Part shown: one piece after another, positions 25,027-32,727 of the stretch | Numbering within the stretch: the stretch's first letter is position 1 | Layout of the letters: each line of letters opens with the position of its first letter | Assembly: GCA_035651635.1 (NCBI GenBank) | Contig: DASRFK010000097.1 | Location: 1 to 64,000 of the forward strand | Length of the DNA stretch: 64,000 nucleotides | Direction of reading: 5' to 3' | From: JANXQE01 sp035651635 | Lineage (GTDB): Bacteria > Verrucomicrobiota > Verrucomicrobiia > Limisphaerales > UBA8199 | The notes under the pieces: generated by a model | Told to the model about the DNA's origin: nothing | Database searches by the model: none | What the model saw: only the letters and a program-made list of their open reading frames with translations | Made by a program: the position numbers and the translations under genes

Positions 25027-27780
25027 ATGACGAGCTTGGAAATAAGGCAGTCGTTTCTGGATTTCTTCAAATCGAAGGGCCACACCATTGTCCCTTCTGC
25101 CAGTTTGATGCCCGACTCGCCGAACCTGCTGTTCACCAATGCCGGGATGAACCAGTTCGTGCCCATCTTCCTTGGACAACGAACTGCGGATGTTTCGAAA
25201 TGGGCCGGGGCTATTGCCGCCACCGATACGCGCGCGGCCGATACACAAAAGTGCATTCGCGCCGGTGGCAAGCATAACGACCTGGAAGACGTGGGCCTGG
25301 ATACTTACCACCACACCTTCTTCGAGATGCTGGGCAATTGGTCGTTTGGCGATTACTTCAAACGCGAAGCAATCTCCTGGGCCTGGGAGCTAATTACCGA
25401 GATTTGGAAATTTCCTAAGAACCGGCTTTACGCCACCGTTTATTCGCCCGACAAAAGCCAAGGCGATCCCAGCGAGTTTGATCACGAAGCGGCCGATATC
25501 TGGGCGGAGCATTTCCGTTCGGCCGGGCTCGATCCGAAGGTCCATATCGTTCCGGGCAATAAAAAAGATAACTTTTGGATGATGGGCGACACCGGTCCGT
25601 GCGGTCCGTGCAGTGAAATCCATGTCGACCTGACGCCCCAAGGTGACACCCAGGGCCGATTGGTCAACCAAGGGACAGCCGAATGCATTGAAATTTGGAA
25701 CCTGGTTTTCATCCAGTTCAACGCCAATCCGGACGGCACGTTTTCGCCTTTGCCGGCCAAACACGTGGATACCGGAATGGGATTCGAGCGGTTGACCAGC
25801 TTCATTCAATGCACCCGCAAGTTTACCGATTTCACCCGAACCATCTCCAATTACGAGACGGATATCTTTCGGCCATTGTTCGACCGACTTGAGCGGCTCA
25901 GCGGCAAGCGATACGGATCGACCCTGCCGCAGGCGGGGCTTTCGACGCTCACGCCGCAGCAATCGACCGACATTGCTTTTCGCGTCATTGCCGACCATAT
26001 CCGCACCCTGAGTTTTGCGATTTCGGATGGGATTCTTCCCGGCAACACTGATCGCAATTACGTGTTGCGCCGCATTCTGCGCCGGGCAGTGCGGTACGGG
26101 CGTTCGCTGGGATTTCAGGAACCTTTTTTTTATAAATTAGTCGATGTGCTGGCCCAGACCATGGGGCACGTATTTCCAGAAATCCGGGCCAAAAAGGAAC
26201 ACGTCGAAGAGGTGATCCAGCGCGAGGAAGAGGCTTTTAACAAAACTCTGGATCGGGGAATTGAGTTGTTCCGGGAGGAAACCGAAGCAAAAGGCACCGG
26301 CCAATTGCGAGGCGACTTCGCTTTCAAGTTGTATGACACCTACGGATTTCCGTTGGATTTGACCGAATTGATGGCGCGCGAGCGGGGGCTCACGGTGGAC
26401 GTGGCGGGTTTCAACACACTGATGGACCAGCAGAAAGCGCGGGCACGCGCGGCGCAAAAGAAAGAGGTGATCGAGTTGTCCCAGATCGACACCGATGCGA
26501 GCACGGCTTTTGTCGGATATGAGAAGCTGGAGTCGAAAGCACACATTGCTGACGTGGTGGCTGTGAAGGACCGAACCGCGGTGATCCTGGACAACTCTCC
26601 CTTTTATGCGGAAATGGGCGGGCAGGTCGGGGACACCGGAGAGCTGTCGGTGGGAGGCAAACTCTGGCGCATCAGCAACACCCAGAAAGCTGGCAACGCA
26701 TGGCTGCATTTCGTCGGGGCTGCCGGTACGGATAACGGCACAGAACAGGACCTGCCTGAAATTGGCAGCGAGGCGACCTTGTCGGTGGATCGCGCGCGCC
26801 GGGCCGCCATTGAACGCCATCATACGGTCACGCACCTGCTGCATTGGGCGCTGCACCAGGTCGTCAGCACCGATGCCGTCCAAAAAGGCTCATACGTTGG
26901 CCCGGAAAAGCTCACGTTTGATTTCAGCAGCGCCGCGCTGACACCGCAACAGGTGGCCGAGGTTGAGCGGTTGGTTAACGAGCGGATCGTCGAGAACACG
27001 CCGGTGACCTGGGTCGAGGTCAAATACAACCATATTAAGGACCGCAAGGACATCATGCAGTTCTTCGGCGAGAAATATGGCGAATGGGTGCGGGTAGTGC
27101 AGGTGGGCGGGCAGGCCACTTCACTCAACGGTTATTCGATGGAACTGTGCGGCGGCACACACGTACGTGCTACCGGTGAGATCGGCCTGTTCAGGATTGG
27201 CGCTGAGTCGGCAATCGCGGCCGGGACTCGCCGCATCGAGGCGACGGCCGGACTGCACGCTTATCAAATGGCGGTCGAGCAGCAGGCTCTGCTGCGCGGT
27301 CTGGCCAGCAAGCTCAATTCCCCGGTGACCGAGTTGGAAAAGAGAATTGAAGCGCTACTGGCCCATCAAAAGGAACTGGAGAAACGTTTCGATGCGGCGC
27401 AGCAAGAGCAGGCGGCTGAAATGGCGCGTGGCCTTAAAAGCAAAGTGCAGAATCTCGGGTCGGTGCAGGCCGTGGTCGAAAACCTCGGAGCCGGGGACGC
27501 TGACCACTTGCAAAAGGTGGTTGATTCGTTGAAAGGGCAGTTTAACGGCGTGATTGTTTTAGGAAGCAGCTCCAACGGTGCGGTTTCACTGGTGGCGGCG
27601 GTTTCGTCGGCCTTTACGTCGAAAATTCAGGCCGGGAAAATCATTCAACAGATTGCGCCACTAGTAGGCGGCAAGGGCGGGGGCCGCCCGGATAATGCGC
27701 GCGGCGGCGGGAAAGAAGTTGCCAGGTTGGACGAAGCGTTGGCTCGGGCGCGTGGGCTAATCAGGGCGGCCTGTCCGTGA
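25027..27780 (+). CDS. alaS: Alanyl-tRNA synthetase
   Basis: This cytoplasmic enzyme charges tRNA-Ala. The 917-residue protein starts at MTSLEIRQSFLDFFKSKGH, the conserved family N-terminus; an ATG 60 bases earlier is less likely. The class II catalytic core covers residues ~1-460 (FTNAGMNQF, motif 2 region DTRAADTQKCIRAGGKHNDL). The editing domain has HHTVTH (His598/599/602) and the zinc-ligand motif CGGTH (Cys708-His712). The C-terminal C-Ala domain contains GGKGGGRPDNARGGGK. Length is normal for the family (~875-920). All key motifs are present, so it is functional. Confidence 0.98.
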   Translation: MTSLEIRQSFLDFFKSKGHTIVPSASLMPDSPNLLFTNAGMNQFVPIFLGQRTADVSKWAGAIAATDTRAADTQKCIRAGGKHNDLEDVGLDTYHHTFFEMLGNWSFGDYFKREAISWAWELITEIWKFPKNRLYATVYSPDKSQGDPSEFDHEAADIWAEHFRSAGLDPKVHIVPGNKKDNFWMMGDTGPCGPCSEIHVDLTPQGDTQGRLVNQGTAECIEIWNLVFIQFNANPDGTFSPLPAKHVDTGMGFERLTSFIQCTRKFTDFTRTISNYETDIFRPLFDRLERLSGKRYGSTLPQAGLSTLTPQQSTDIAFRVIADHIRTLSFAISDGILPGNTDRNYVLRRILRRAVRYGRSLGFQEPFFYKLVDVLAQTMGHVFPEIRAKKEHVEEVIQREEEAFNKTLDRGIELFREETEAKGTGQLRGDFAFKLYDTYGFPLDLTELMARERGLTVDVAGFNTLMDQQKARARAAQKKEVIELSQIDTDASTAFVGYEKLESKAHIADVVAVKDRTAVILDNSPFYAEMGGQVGDTGELSVGGKLWRISNTQKAGNAWLHFVGAAGTDNGTEQDLPEIGSEATLSVDRARRAAIERHHTVTHLLHWALHQVVSTDAVQKGSYVGPEKLTFDFSSAALTPQQVAEVERLVNERIVENTPVTWVEVKYNHIKDRKDIMQFFGEKYGEWVRVVQVGGQATSLNGYSMELCGGTHVRATGEIGLFRIGAESAIAAGTRRIEATAGLHAYQMAVEQQALLRGLASKLNSPVTELEKRIEALLAHQKELEKRFDAAQQEQAAEMARGLKSKVQNLGSVQAVVENLGAGDADHLQKVVDSLKGQFNGVIVLGSSSNGAVSLVAAVSSAFTSKIQAGKIIQQIAPLVGGKGGGRPDNARGGGKEVARLDEALARARGLIRAACP

Positions 27781-27814
27781 TTTGTACGCTGAGGTTTGGC
27801 GCGGCGCGTTTGTT

Positions 27815-28627
27815 TTATTGGCCCTGAGGCGGCCGGCCGCTGCCAAAGCGCTTCATCATGCTCTGCTGCATCATTGATTGCATGCTGTCGTACTTGGTGG
27901 CGTCACTTGGTGGTTCGAAAAGATCGGCCGCGGGCTTGGAAAAGCTGACGTCGCGGAACAACATGGTCGTTTTGTGGCCGCCTTCGGACTGCTCAATTCT
28001 GACCGGGAACTTCTTTAAATCGGTGGCATTCCACACAAAAGATTCGTGCTTGTTCCCCTCTTTGTCGGTAACGACGGTTTTGTTTTTGACGCACTCATGG
28101 CCATCGACGGTTTCTTTTCCGAGTTCGGTGACCTCAACTTTGAAATCGCTCGACGGCGCGGCGGCTTCCTGCTCGGGCAATTGCGTTTCCAGATAGGCCT
28201 GCATGCCGGGGTAGATTTGGTAGGCAACTTTCTTGTCCGGGCGCGAAATAACAATGGTTTTGTCCATGCCGATGCCTTTCATTTGCATGGCGGCTTGAGG
28301 GGACATCATTCCGCCCTTGATTTGGGACATATCCATTTCAAAGCGGGATTTGCCCTGGTCGAAGCAGATCTTGCCAGGCATGGTCATGGTTTCAGAGCTC
28401 TGGCCACCGGCGGATTGGAGCTCGAGATTGGCCGAAAAGGACGTGTTATCGCCAAAAAGCTTGGCCGTGCTGCCGCTCAAGCCGGGACCCGGCGGAGGGC
28501 CGCCCATGCCCATCCCACCCGGCCGGCCTGGTTGAGCCTGGAGAGCAGCAGTGAGGCTGAGAACCGATACGAAGGCGAAGATGAAGAGTTTCATTGGGTT
28601 ATGGGCGGGTGTTTTTTGAGTTTTCAT
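27815..28627 (-). CDS. Exported DUF4412-type protein
   Basis: The 270-residue protein has a signal peptide (LFIFAFVSVLSLTAALQAQ). The mature N-terminus is Gly/Pro/Met-rich (GRPGGMGMGGPPPGPG). The core (~60-240) resembles DUF4412, a LolA-like half-barrel domain: MTMPGKICFDQGKSRFEMDMS, PDKKVAYQIYPGMQAYLE, TVDGHECVKNKTVV. The tail is Met/Gln-rich (MQSMMQQSMMKRFG). Start at MKTQ is preceded by AGGTAA; MKLFIF 33 bases later is possible. It may bind lipid or metal; the role is unknown. It converges on alaS. Confidence 0.75.
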   Translation of the reverse strand: MKTQKTPAHNPMKLFIFAFVSVLSLTAALQAQPGRPGGMGMGGPPPGPGLSGSTAKLFGDNTSFSANLELQSAGGQSSETMTMPGKICFDQGKSRFEMDMSQIKGGMMSPQAAMQMKGIGMDKTIVISRPDKKVAYQIYPGMQAYLETQLPEQEAAAPSSDFKVEVTELGKETVDGHECVKNKTVVTDKEGNKHESFVWNATDLKKFPVRIEQSEGGHKTTMLFRDVSFSKPAADLFEPPSDATKYDSMQSMMQQSMMKRFGSGRPPQGQ

Positions 28628-28903
28628 TTACCTAGCAGAAGCTCAGGCCTTTTTCCAGGTGAATTGTGTTCCGAGAGCTGGAGAAATAGCTTTTGGGGCA
28701 ATCACCCCATTTTTTGAGGCCAGACCGTGTGGCACAGGGAAAGGAACTTAGCGCCAATGTGCGTCTAAGCGGCAGAACAGTAAATCCTGGCGGCCTGCGT
28801 GTGTGCGCGGCCGCTTTTTTTTTGATGGGAGTGGTGAACCGTGCGCTGCCACTCGACCGGCAGGTAAAGCGTGTGGCGGGATAGGAGCGGACAACTGCAA
28901 TTC

Positions 28904-29491
28904 TTAGTTTTTAACTCTTAATTGCCGGGGCGGCCTTGGCTTTGGGAGATCTTCGAACAGAGTCCACGCACGTTCAAGATCGCCGGCCTCAAGGGCTGCG
29001 AGCGCTGCCTGCTTGACCTGTAGTGCGGTGCCCGCAGGATGAAACTGGTTCCAGCGCTCCTCCAGAAACTTGTAATCAACGAGTTCGGTCCGGAACGAAG
29101 CGGCCAACTGTGGACCGGTGAGTTCGGTTTCGTTTGCAAGTTGGCGAATCAGTCCTTTCATTGCAGACAAAGGGATGCGCATTTGGGCGGCCAATGCGCT
29201 GGCCGCCGGCGACTCGTTCGCTGCCGCGAAATCCAGGCGCGCAGTACCGTCGATTTCCAACACGCGCTCGGCGGCAGCGGCGATGTTCGGAAGTGAGAGC
29301 TGAGCGGCGATGAGAGAATAAGCGGGATAGCGGGTGCGATCGATGGTGCGTTTGGCGGCCGGTTTCTGTCCCAAGATTCCTGCCGACGCTTTTGCCACAG
29401 TCTGCGACTGCACGTGGGCACTCGCGAAGGCTGTGAATCCGATGCCCAGGACGTACCAGATCCCAGGCGCGCACAATGACCTGAAATTCAC
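28904..29491 (-). CDS. Hypothetical exported protein
   Basis: The 195-residue protein has an N-terminal signal-like stretch (IWYVLGIGFTAFASAHVQSQ). The mature part is Ala-rich and probably helical (LSLPNIAAAAERVLEI, ALQVKQAALAALEAGDLERAWTLFEDL), with a TPR-like flavour at the C-terminus. It ends KPRPPRQLRVKN. No family was recognised. It stands alone between a repeat element and the DUF4412 gene, and codon use appears normal for the region. Confidence 0.55.
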   Translation of the reverse strand: MNFRSLCAPGIWYVLGIGFTAFASAHVQSQTVAKASAGILGQKPAAKRTIDRTRYPAYSLIAAQLSLPNIAAAAERVLEIDGTARLDFAAANESPAASALAAQMRIPLSAMKGLIRQLANETELTGPQLAASFRTELVDYKFLEERWNQFHPAGTALQVKQAALAALEAGDLERAWTLFEDLPKPRPPRQLRVKN

Positions 29492-29561
29492 CCGGACCTA
29501 CTTCTTGCATTTAAGACTTTTGCGCCATGGGGTTTACGCCTCTTTCAGGGATAGGAGGAGT

Positions 29562-29817
29562 CCTAAGACGTGTTAAAAATGCCGACTTGGGGTCGGCGTC
29601 TGACGTTCGGAGTCCCGCCTTTAGGCGGCTAAAGCCGGGACTCCAAACCGACTCCAAACGGGGCCGGTCCGGATTTCAGGCCTCCCACAACTGGAACAAC
29701 AGGAGATCTTGCGTGCGCTCTTTTGTGGATCATACCGGCTAAAGCCGGGACTCCAAACTGGGGCGGGCACCGCCTGAAGGCGGGACTCCAAACCGAATTC
29801 TAGAACACGCTCCTAGG
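29562..29817. repeat. MITE-like element, copy B
   Basis: The left end CCTAAGACGTGTTAAAAATG and the right end (opposite strand) CCTAGGAGCGTGTTCTAGAA are imperfect terminal inverted repeats. The ends match copy A (3639-3765) in inverted orientation, including CCGACTTGGG and AATTCGGTTTGGAGTCC. The interior holds several GCCGGGACTCCAAAC modules and GGCGG/CCGCC arms. A decayed fragment with ACTCCAAA motifs occurs near 55850-55880. It fills the gap 29492-29870. Confidence 0.7.
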
Positions 29818-29870
29818 CTCTGAGCTGGAGAGCGGGATTCGACCAAATCGCCTGGCGAAAAGGGCGCCCG

Positions 29871-31652
29871 TTAGAGGCGGGCCATCAGTAGCTCTCGTTG
29901 GAATATGAGTTCCTTGGGCAGATGCGAGTAAAGCTGCATAAAGAGATCTTCCTGGCTCAGGAGCTCCCGTCGCCACTCATCGTTCTTAATGGTTTGAACG
30001 GCGTCAAACTGACGGGTGCTGAAGTTGGTCATGCCATTGAGGTCGAAGGTCTGCGGGTTGGGCACCCAGCCGAGGGCAGTTTCCTGGGCATCGACGCGGC
30101 CGCGGCAGCGGTCGATCATCCATTTGAGAACACGCATGTTTTCGCCAAAGCCGGGCCAGAGGTATTCGCCCTGGTCGCCTTTGCGGAACCAATTGACGTG
30201 GAAGATGCGCGGCGGGTGCTTAATCAGGCGGTGCATGTTGATCCAATGGCGGAAATAATCACCCATGTGGTAGCCGCAGAACGGCAGCATCGCCAGGGGA
30301 TCGCGCCGGACCTGGCCCGTGCTGCCGGTGGAGGCGGCGGTGGTTTCGGATCCCATCGTGGCGCCGATGTAAACGCCATGGACCCAGTTAAACGCCTGAT
30401 AGACCAGGGGCATGGTATTGGCGCGCCGCCCTCCGAAAATTATGGCGCTGATCGGCACGCCGGCCGGATCGTTGGCTTCAGGCGCCAGGACTGGATTGTT
30501 GGCCATGGGCGTGGTGAAACGGCTGTTGGGGTGGGCCGCTTTTTCCCGCGATTCAGGCGTCCATTTATTGCCTTTCCAGTCGAGGCACTGCTGCGGGACC
30601 GGACCGTCTTTGCCTTCCCACCACACGTCCAGGTCGGGCGTGAGGGCGACGTTCGTATAAATGGTGTCGCGGGAAATCATTCGCACGGCGTTGGGATTGG
30701 ATCTGGAATTAGTGCCGGGCACGACACCGAAATAGCCGGCCTCGGGATTAATCGCGTAAAGTTGGCCATCAGCGCCGGGTTTCATCCAGGCGATATCGTC
30801 CCCGATCGTAGTGACTTTCCAGCCCTCGAAATGAGCCGGAGGTACGAGCATGGCGAAGTTGGTCTTACCACAAGCACTGGGAAAGGCGGCGGCGACATAG
30901 GTCTTTTCTCCCGTGGGCGATTCAATGCACAAGATCAGCATGTGCTCGGCAAACCATCCCTCTTGCCGCCCTAAATAAGAGCCGATGCGCAGCGCCAGGC
31001 ATTTTTTGCCTAAAAGCACATTGCCGCCGTAATTCGAACCGACCGAGATGATGGAGTTGTCCTGGGGAAAATGGGCGATAAACCGCCGGTCGGGGTTAAT
31101 GTCGAGCATGCAATGCAGGCCGCGATTAAACTCGTCACTACTGCCGAGTTGCTCGTAGGCGATGTTGCCCATGCGGGTCATAACACCCATGCTCAAGACG
31201 ACGTAAATGGAATCGGTCAGTTCGACACCGACTTTGCAAAGAGGCGAACCCGGAGGCCCCATCAAGTAGGGCACAACATAGAGCGTGCGACCGCGCATCG
31301 CGCCGGCGCTGAAGCCGCGCAGCTTTTGGTACATTTCCTTGGGCGCCATCCAATTATTGGTGGGGCCGGCCTCTTCCTGATCGACGGTGCAGATAAAAGT
31401 GGATTGCTCGACGCGGGCGACATCATTGGGATTGGAGCGGTGGTAATAACAGCCGGGCAGTTTCTGTTCATTGAGCTGAATAAGAACACCTTCGTTCACG
31501 GCGTGCTGGGTCAGGGCCTTGGTTTCGGCCTGCGAGCCATTGCACCAGAAGATCTGGCTGGGGTTGCACAGATTTGCCATTTCCTGGACCCAGGCCAGGA
31601 TGGCGCGGTTGCTGGTGTTGCAGGCGCCGAAGGCTTCTTTAGTCATAATCAC
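29871..31652 (-). CDS. pckG: Phosphoenolpyruvate carboxykinase (GTP)
   Basis: This enzyme converts oxaloacetate and GTP to phosphoenolpyruvate, GDP and CO2, the entry to gluconeogenesis. The 593-residue length is normal. Hallmarks are the PEPCK-specific P-loop FPSACGKTNFAM (residues ~257-268), MGPPGSPLCKVGVELTDS, and VTTIGDDIAWMKPG with the metal-binding Asp. GGRRANTMPLVYQAFNWVHGVYIG, where the Arg contacts phosphate, and FRHWINMHR near the C-terminus also fit. The GTP-dependent type rather than the ATP-dependent pckA is indicated by these motifs. Start may be MIMTKEAF or MTKEAF. Probably monocistronic. Confidence 0.97.
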   Translation of the reverse strand: MIMTKEAFGACNTSNRAILAWVQEMANLCNPSQIFWCNGSQAETKALTQHAVNEGVLIQLNEQKLPGCYYHRSNPNDVARVEQSTFICTVDQEEAGPTNNWMAPKEMYQKLRGFSAGAMRGRTLYVVPYLMGPPGSPLCKVGVELTDSIYVVLSMGVMTRMGNIAYEQLGSSDEFNRGLHCMLDINPDRRFIAHFPQDNSIISVGSNYGGNVLLGKKCLALRIGSYLGRQEGWFAEHMLILCIESPTGEKTYVAAAFPSACGKTNFAMLVPPAHFEGWKVTTIGDDIAWMKPGADGQLYAINPEAGYFGVVPGTNSRSNPNAVRMISRDTIYTNVALTPDLDVWWEGKDGPVPQQCLDWKGNKWTPESREKAAHPNSRFTTPMANNPVLAPEANDPAGVPISAIIFGGRRANTMPLVYQAFNWVHGVYIGATMGSETTAASTGSTGQVRRDPLAMLPFCGYHMGDYFRHWINMHRLIKHPPRIFHVNWFRKGDQGEYLWPGFGENMRVLKWMIDRCRGRVDAQETALGWVPNPQTFDLNGMTNFSTRQFDAVQTIKNDEWRRELLSQEDLFMQLYSHLPKELIFQRELLMARL

Positions 31653-31936
31653 AAATTCAGTACGACGATGGTGGGATCAGCTGATGCCCGCGGCGCAGAA
31701 GTTTCGATTTCATGAACACTGTAACGGTCTGGTTCGGTCTGCTGCTGCGGCTCTCGATGCCTGCTATAACTTAGGCCCAACCGCCTTTCAATCCAGTAGA
31801 TGTATTTCGCAAGAAACGAGAAGTATTTGCCAATTCGAGATAAGCGACAGGCCTTTGCATGCCTAATCTGGAAGCATCGAGATTGAATTTATCCAGGAGA
31901 GGTGGGGATCATAATGCCGAATGGCCGTGTCTGAAG

Positions 31937-32476
31937 ATGAAAGCTAAGTTTGTCTGCAAATCCCCACCGGGTTCGGAGGCGACGGCTTCGGTTGAGGGAC
32001 CCGGGCCGCAAAAATGTTCGAGCAGCCGGCCAGTGCCGACCCCCAAGCAGATCCTGGTGCCGATTGATTTTTCCGAGTGCTCCGCCTCCGCCCTGGATTA
32101 TGCGCTGATGCTGGCCAGAAACTTCCACGCCCGACTCGTTCTGCTGCAGGTGGTTGAACCGGCGGTTTACCCGGACAGTTATTTGATGGCGCCAACAACC
32201 ATGGAGGAGACCAACAATAATCTCATGACGGCAAGCCGCGAACGGCTGGCGGCCGTGCGACAACAACCGGCGCTGCAAGGCATTGCCGTCGAGCTTTTGG
32301 TCAGGATGGGCCGGGCGCAGTCGGAGATCCCGGACACGGCCAAAGCGACGGGAAGTGATTTGATTGTAATGGGGACGCACGGGCATGGCGGGCTTAAACA
32401 CGCCTTGCTCGGCGGCACGGCAGAGCGGGTGATCAGGCACTCGCATTGTCCGGTTCTGACGGTGCGGGGCCCATAA
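31937..32476 (+). CDS. Universal stress protein, UspA family
   Basis: The 179-residue protein has one Usp domain (residues ~38-178): ILVPIDFSECSASALDYALMLA at the start and the nucleotide-binding pattern GTHGHGGLKHALLGGTAE followed by CPVLTV at the end, which indicates the ATP-binding subtype. The ATG at 31937 is chosen because a longer reading to 31859 gives an unlikely extension. A strong AGGAGAGG (31895-31902) precedes not this ATG but a six-codon ORF (31914-31934, MPNGRV) that ends two bases before it, so translation may be coupled. The role is probably stress adaptation. Confidence 0.85.
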   Translation: MKAKFVCKSPPGSEATASVEGPGPQKCSSSRPVPTPKQILVPIDFSECSASALDYALMLARNFHARLVLLQVVEPAVYPDSYLMAPTTMEETNNNLMTASRERLAAVRQQPALQGIAVELLVRMGRAQSEIPDTAKATGSDLIVMGTHGHGGLKHALLGGTAERVIRHSHCPVLTVRGP

Positions 32477-32685
32477 GGTCAAGCGACTGCAGCGATCGGA
32501 TTACCAGCGAGGGCCGGGCGAGTTTCACATTCGCTTCCTGGTCCTCTTGCTCCAGGCGGTCGCAACAGAATCAGCTGAGCAAGACGACGAGGAGGAGGAG
32601 GATTACCTGGCCGTCGTCCATAGGGCGCCATCGTCCCCGCGGCGGCGGGGCGCCTATTTCATAGCGTTAAGGAGGCATTCGCGGT

Positions 32686-32727
32686 ATGTTCTGCCAGCGA
32701 AAGCATGAATCCTCCCGCAGGAGCTAA
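32686..32727 (+). CDS. Possible 13-residue leader ORF overlapping the metal ATPase start
   Basis: The ATG at 32686 follows a strong AAGGAGG (32669-32675) at 10 bases and encodes MFCQRKHESSRRS, ending 22 bases inside the ATPase gene in another frame. The ATPase start at 32705 has a weaker ribosome site of its own. It may couple or regulate translation; no independent function is claimed. Confidence 0.25.
   Translation: MFCQRKHESSRRS

Noticed and set aside
29898..30974. Plus-strand open frame of 358 codons opposite pckG
   Set aside because: Shadow of an intact PEPCK gene; no motif of its own.
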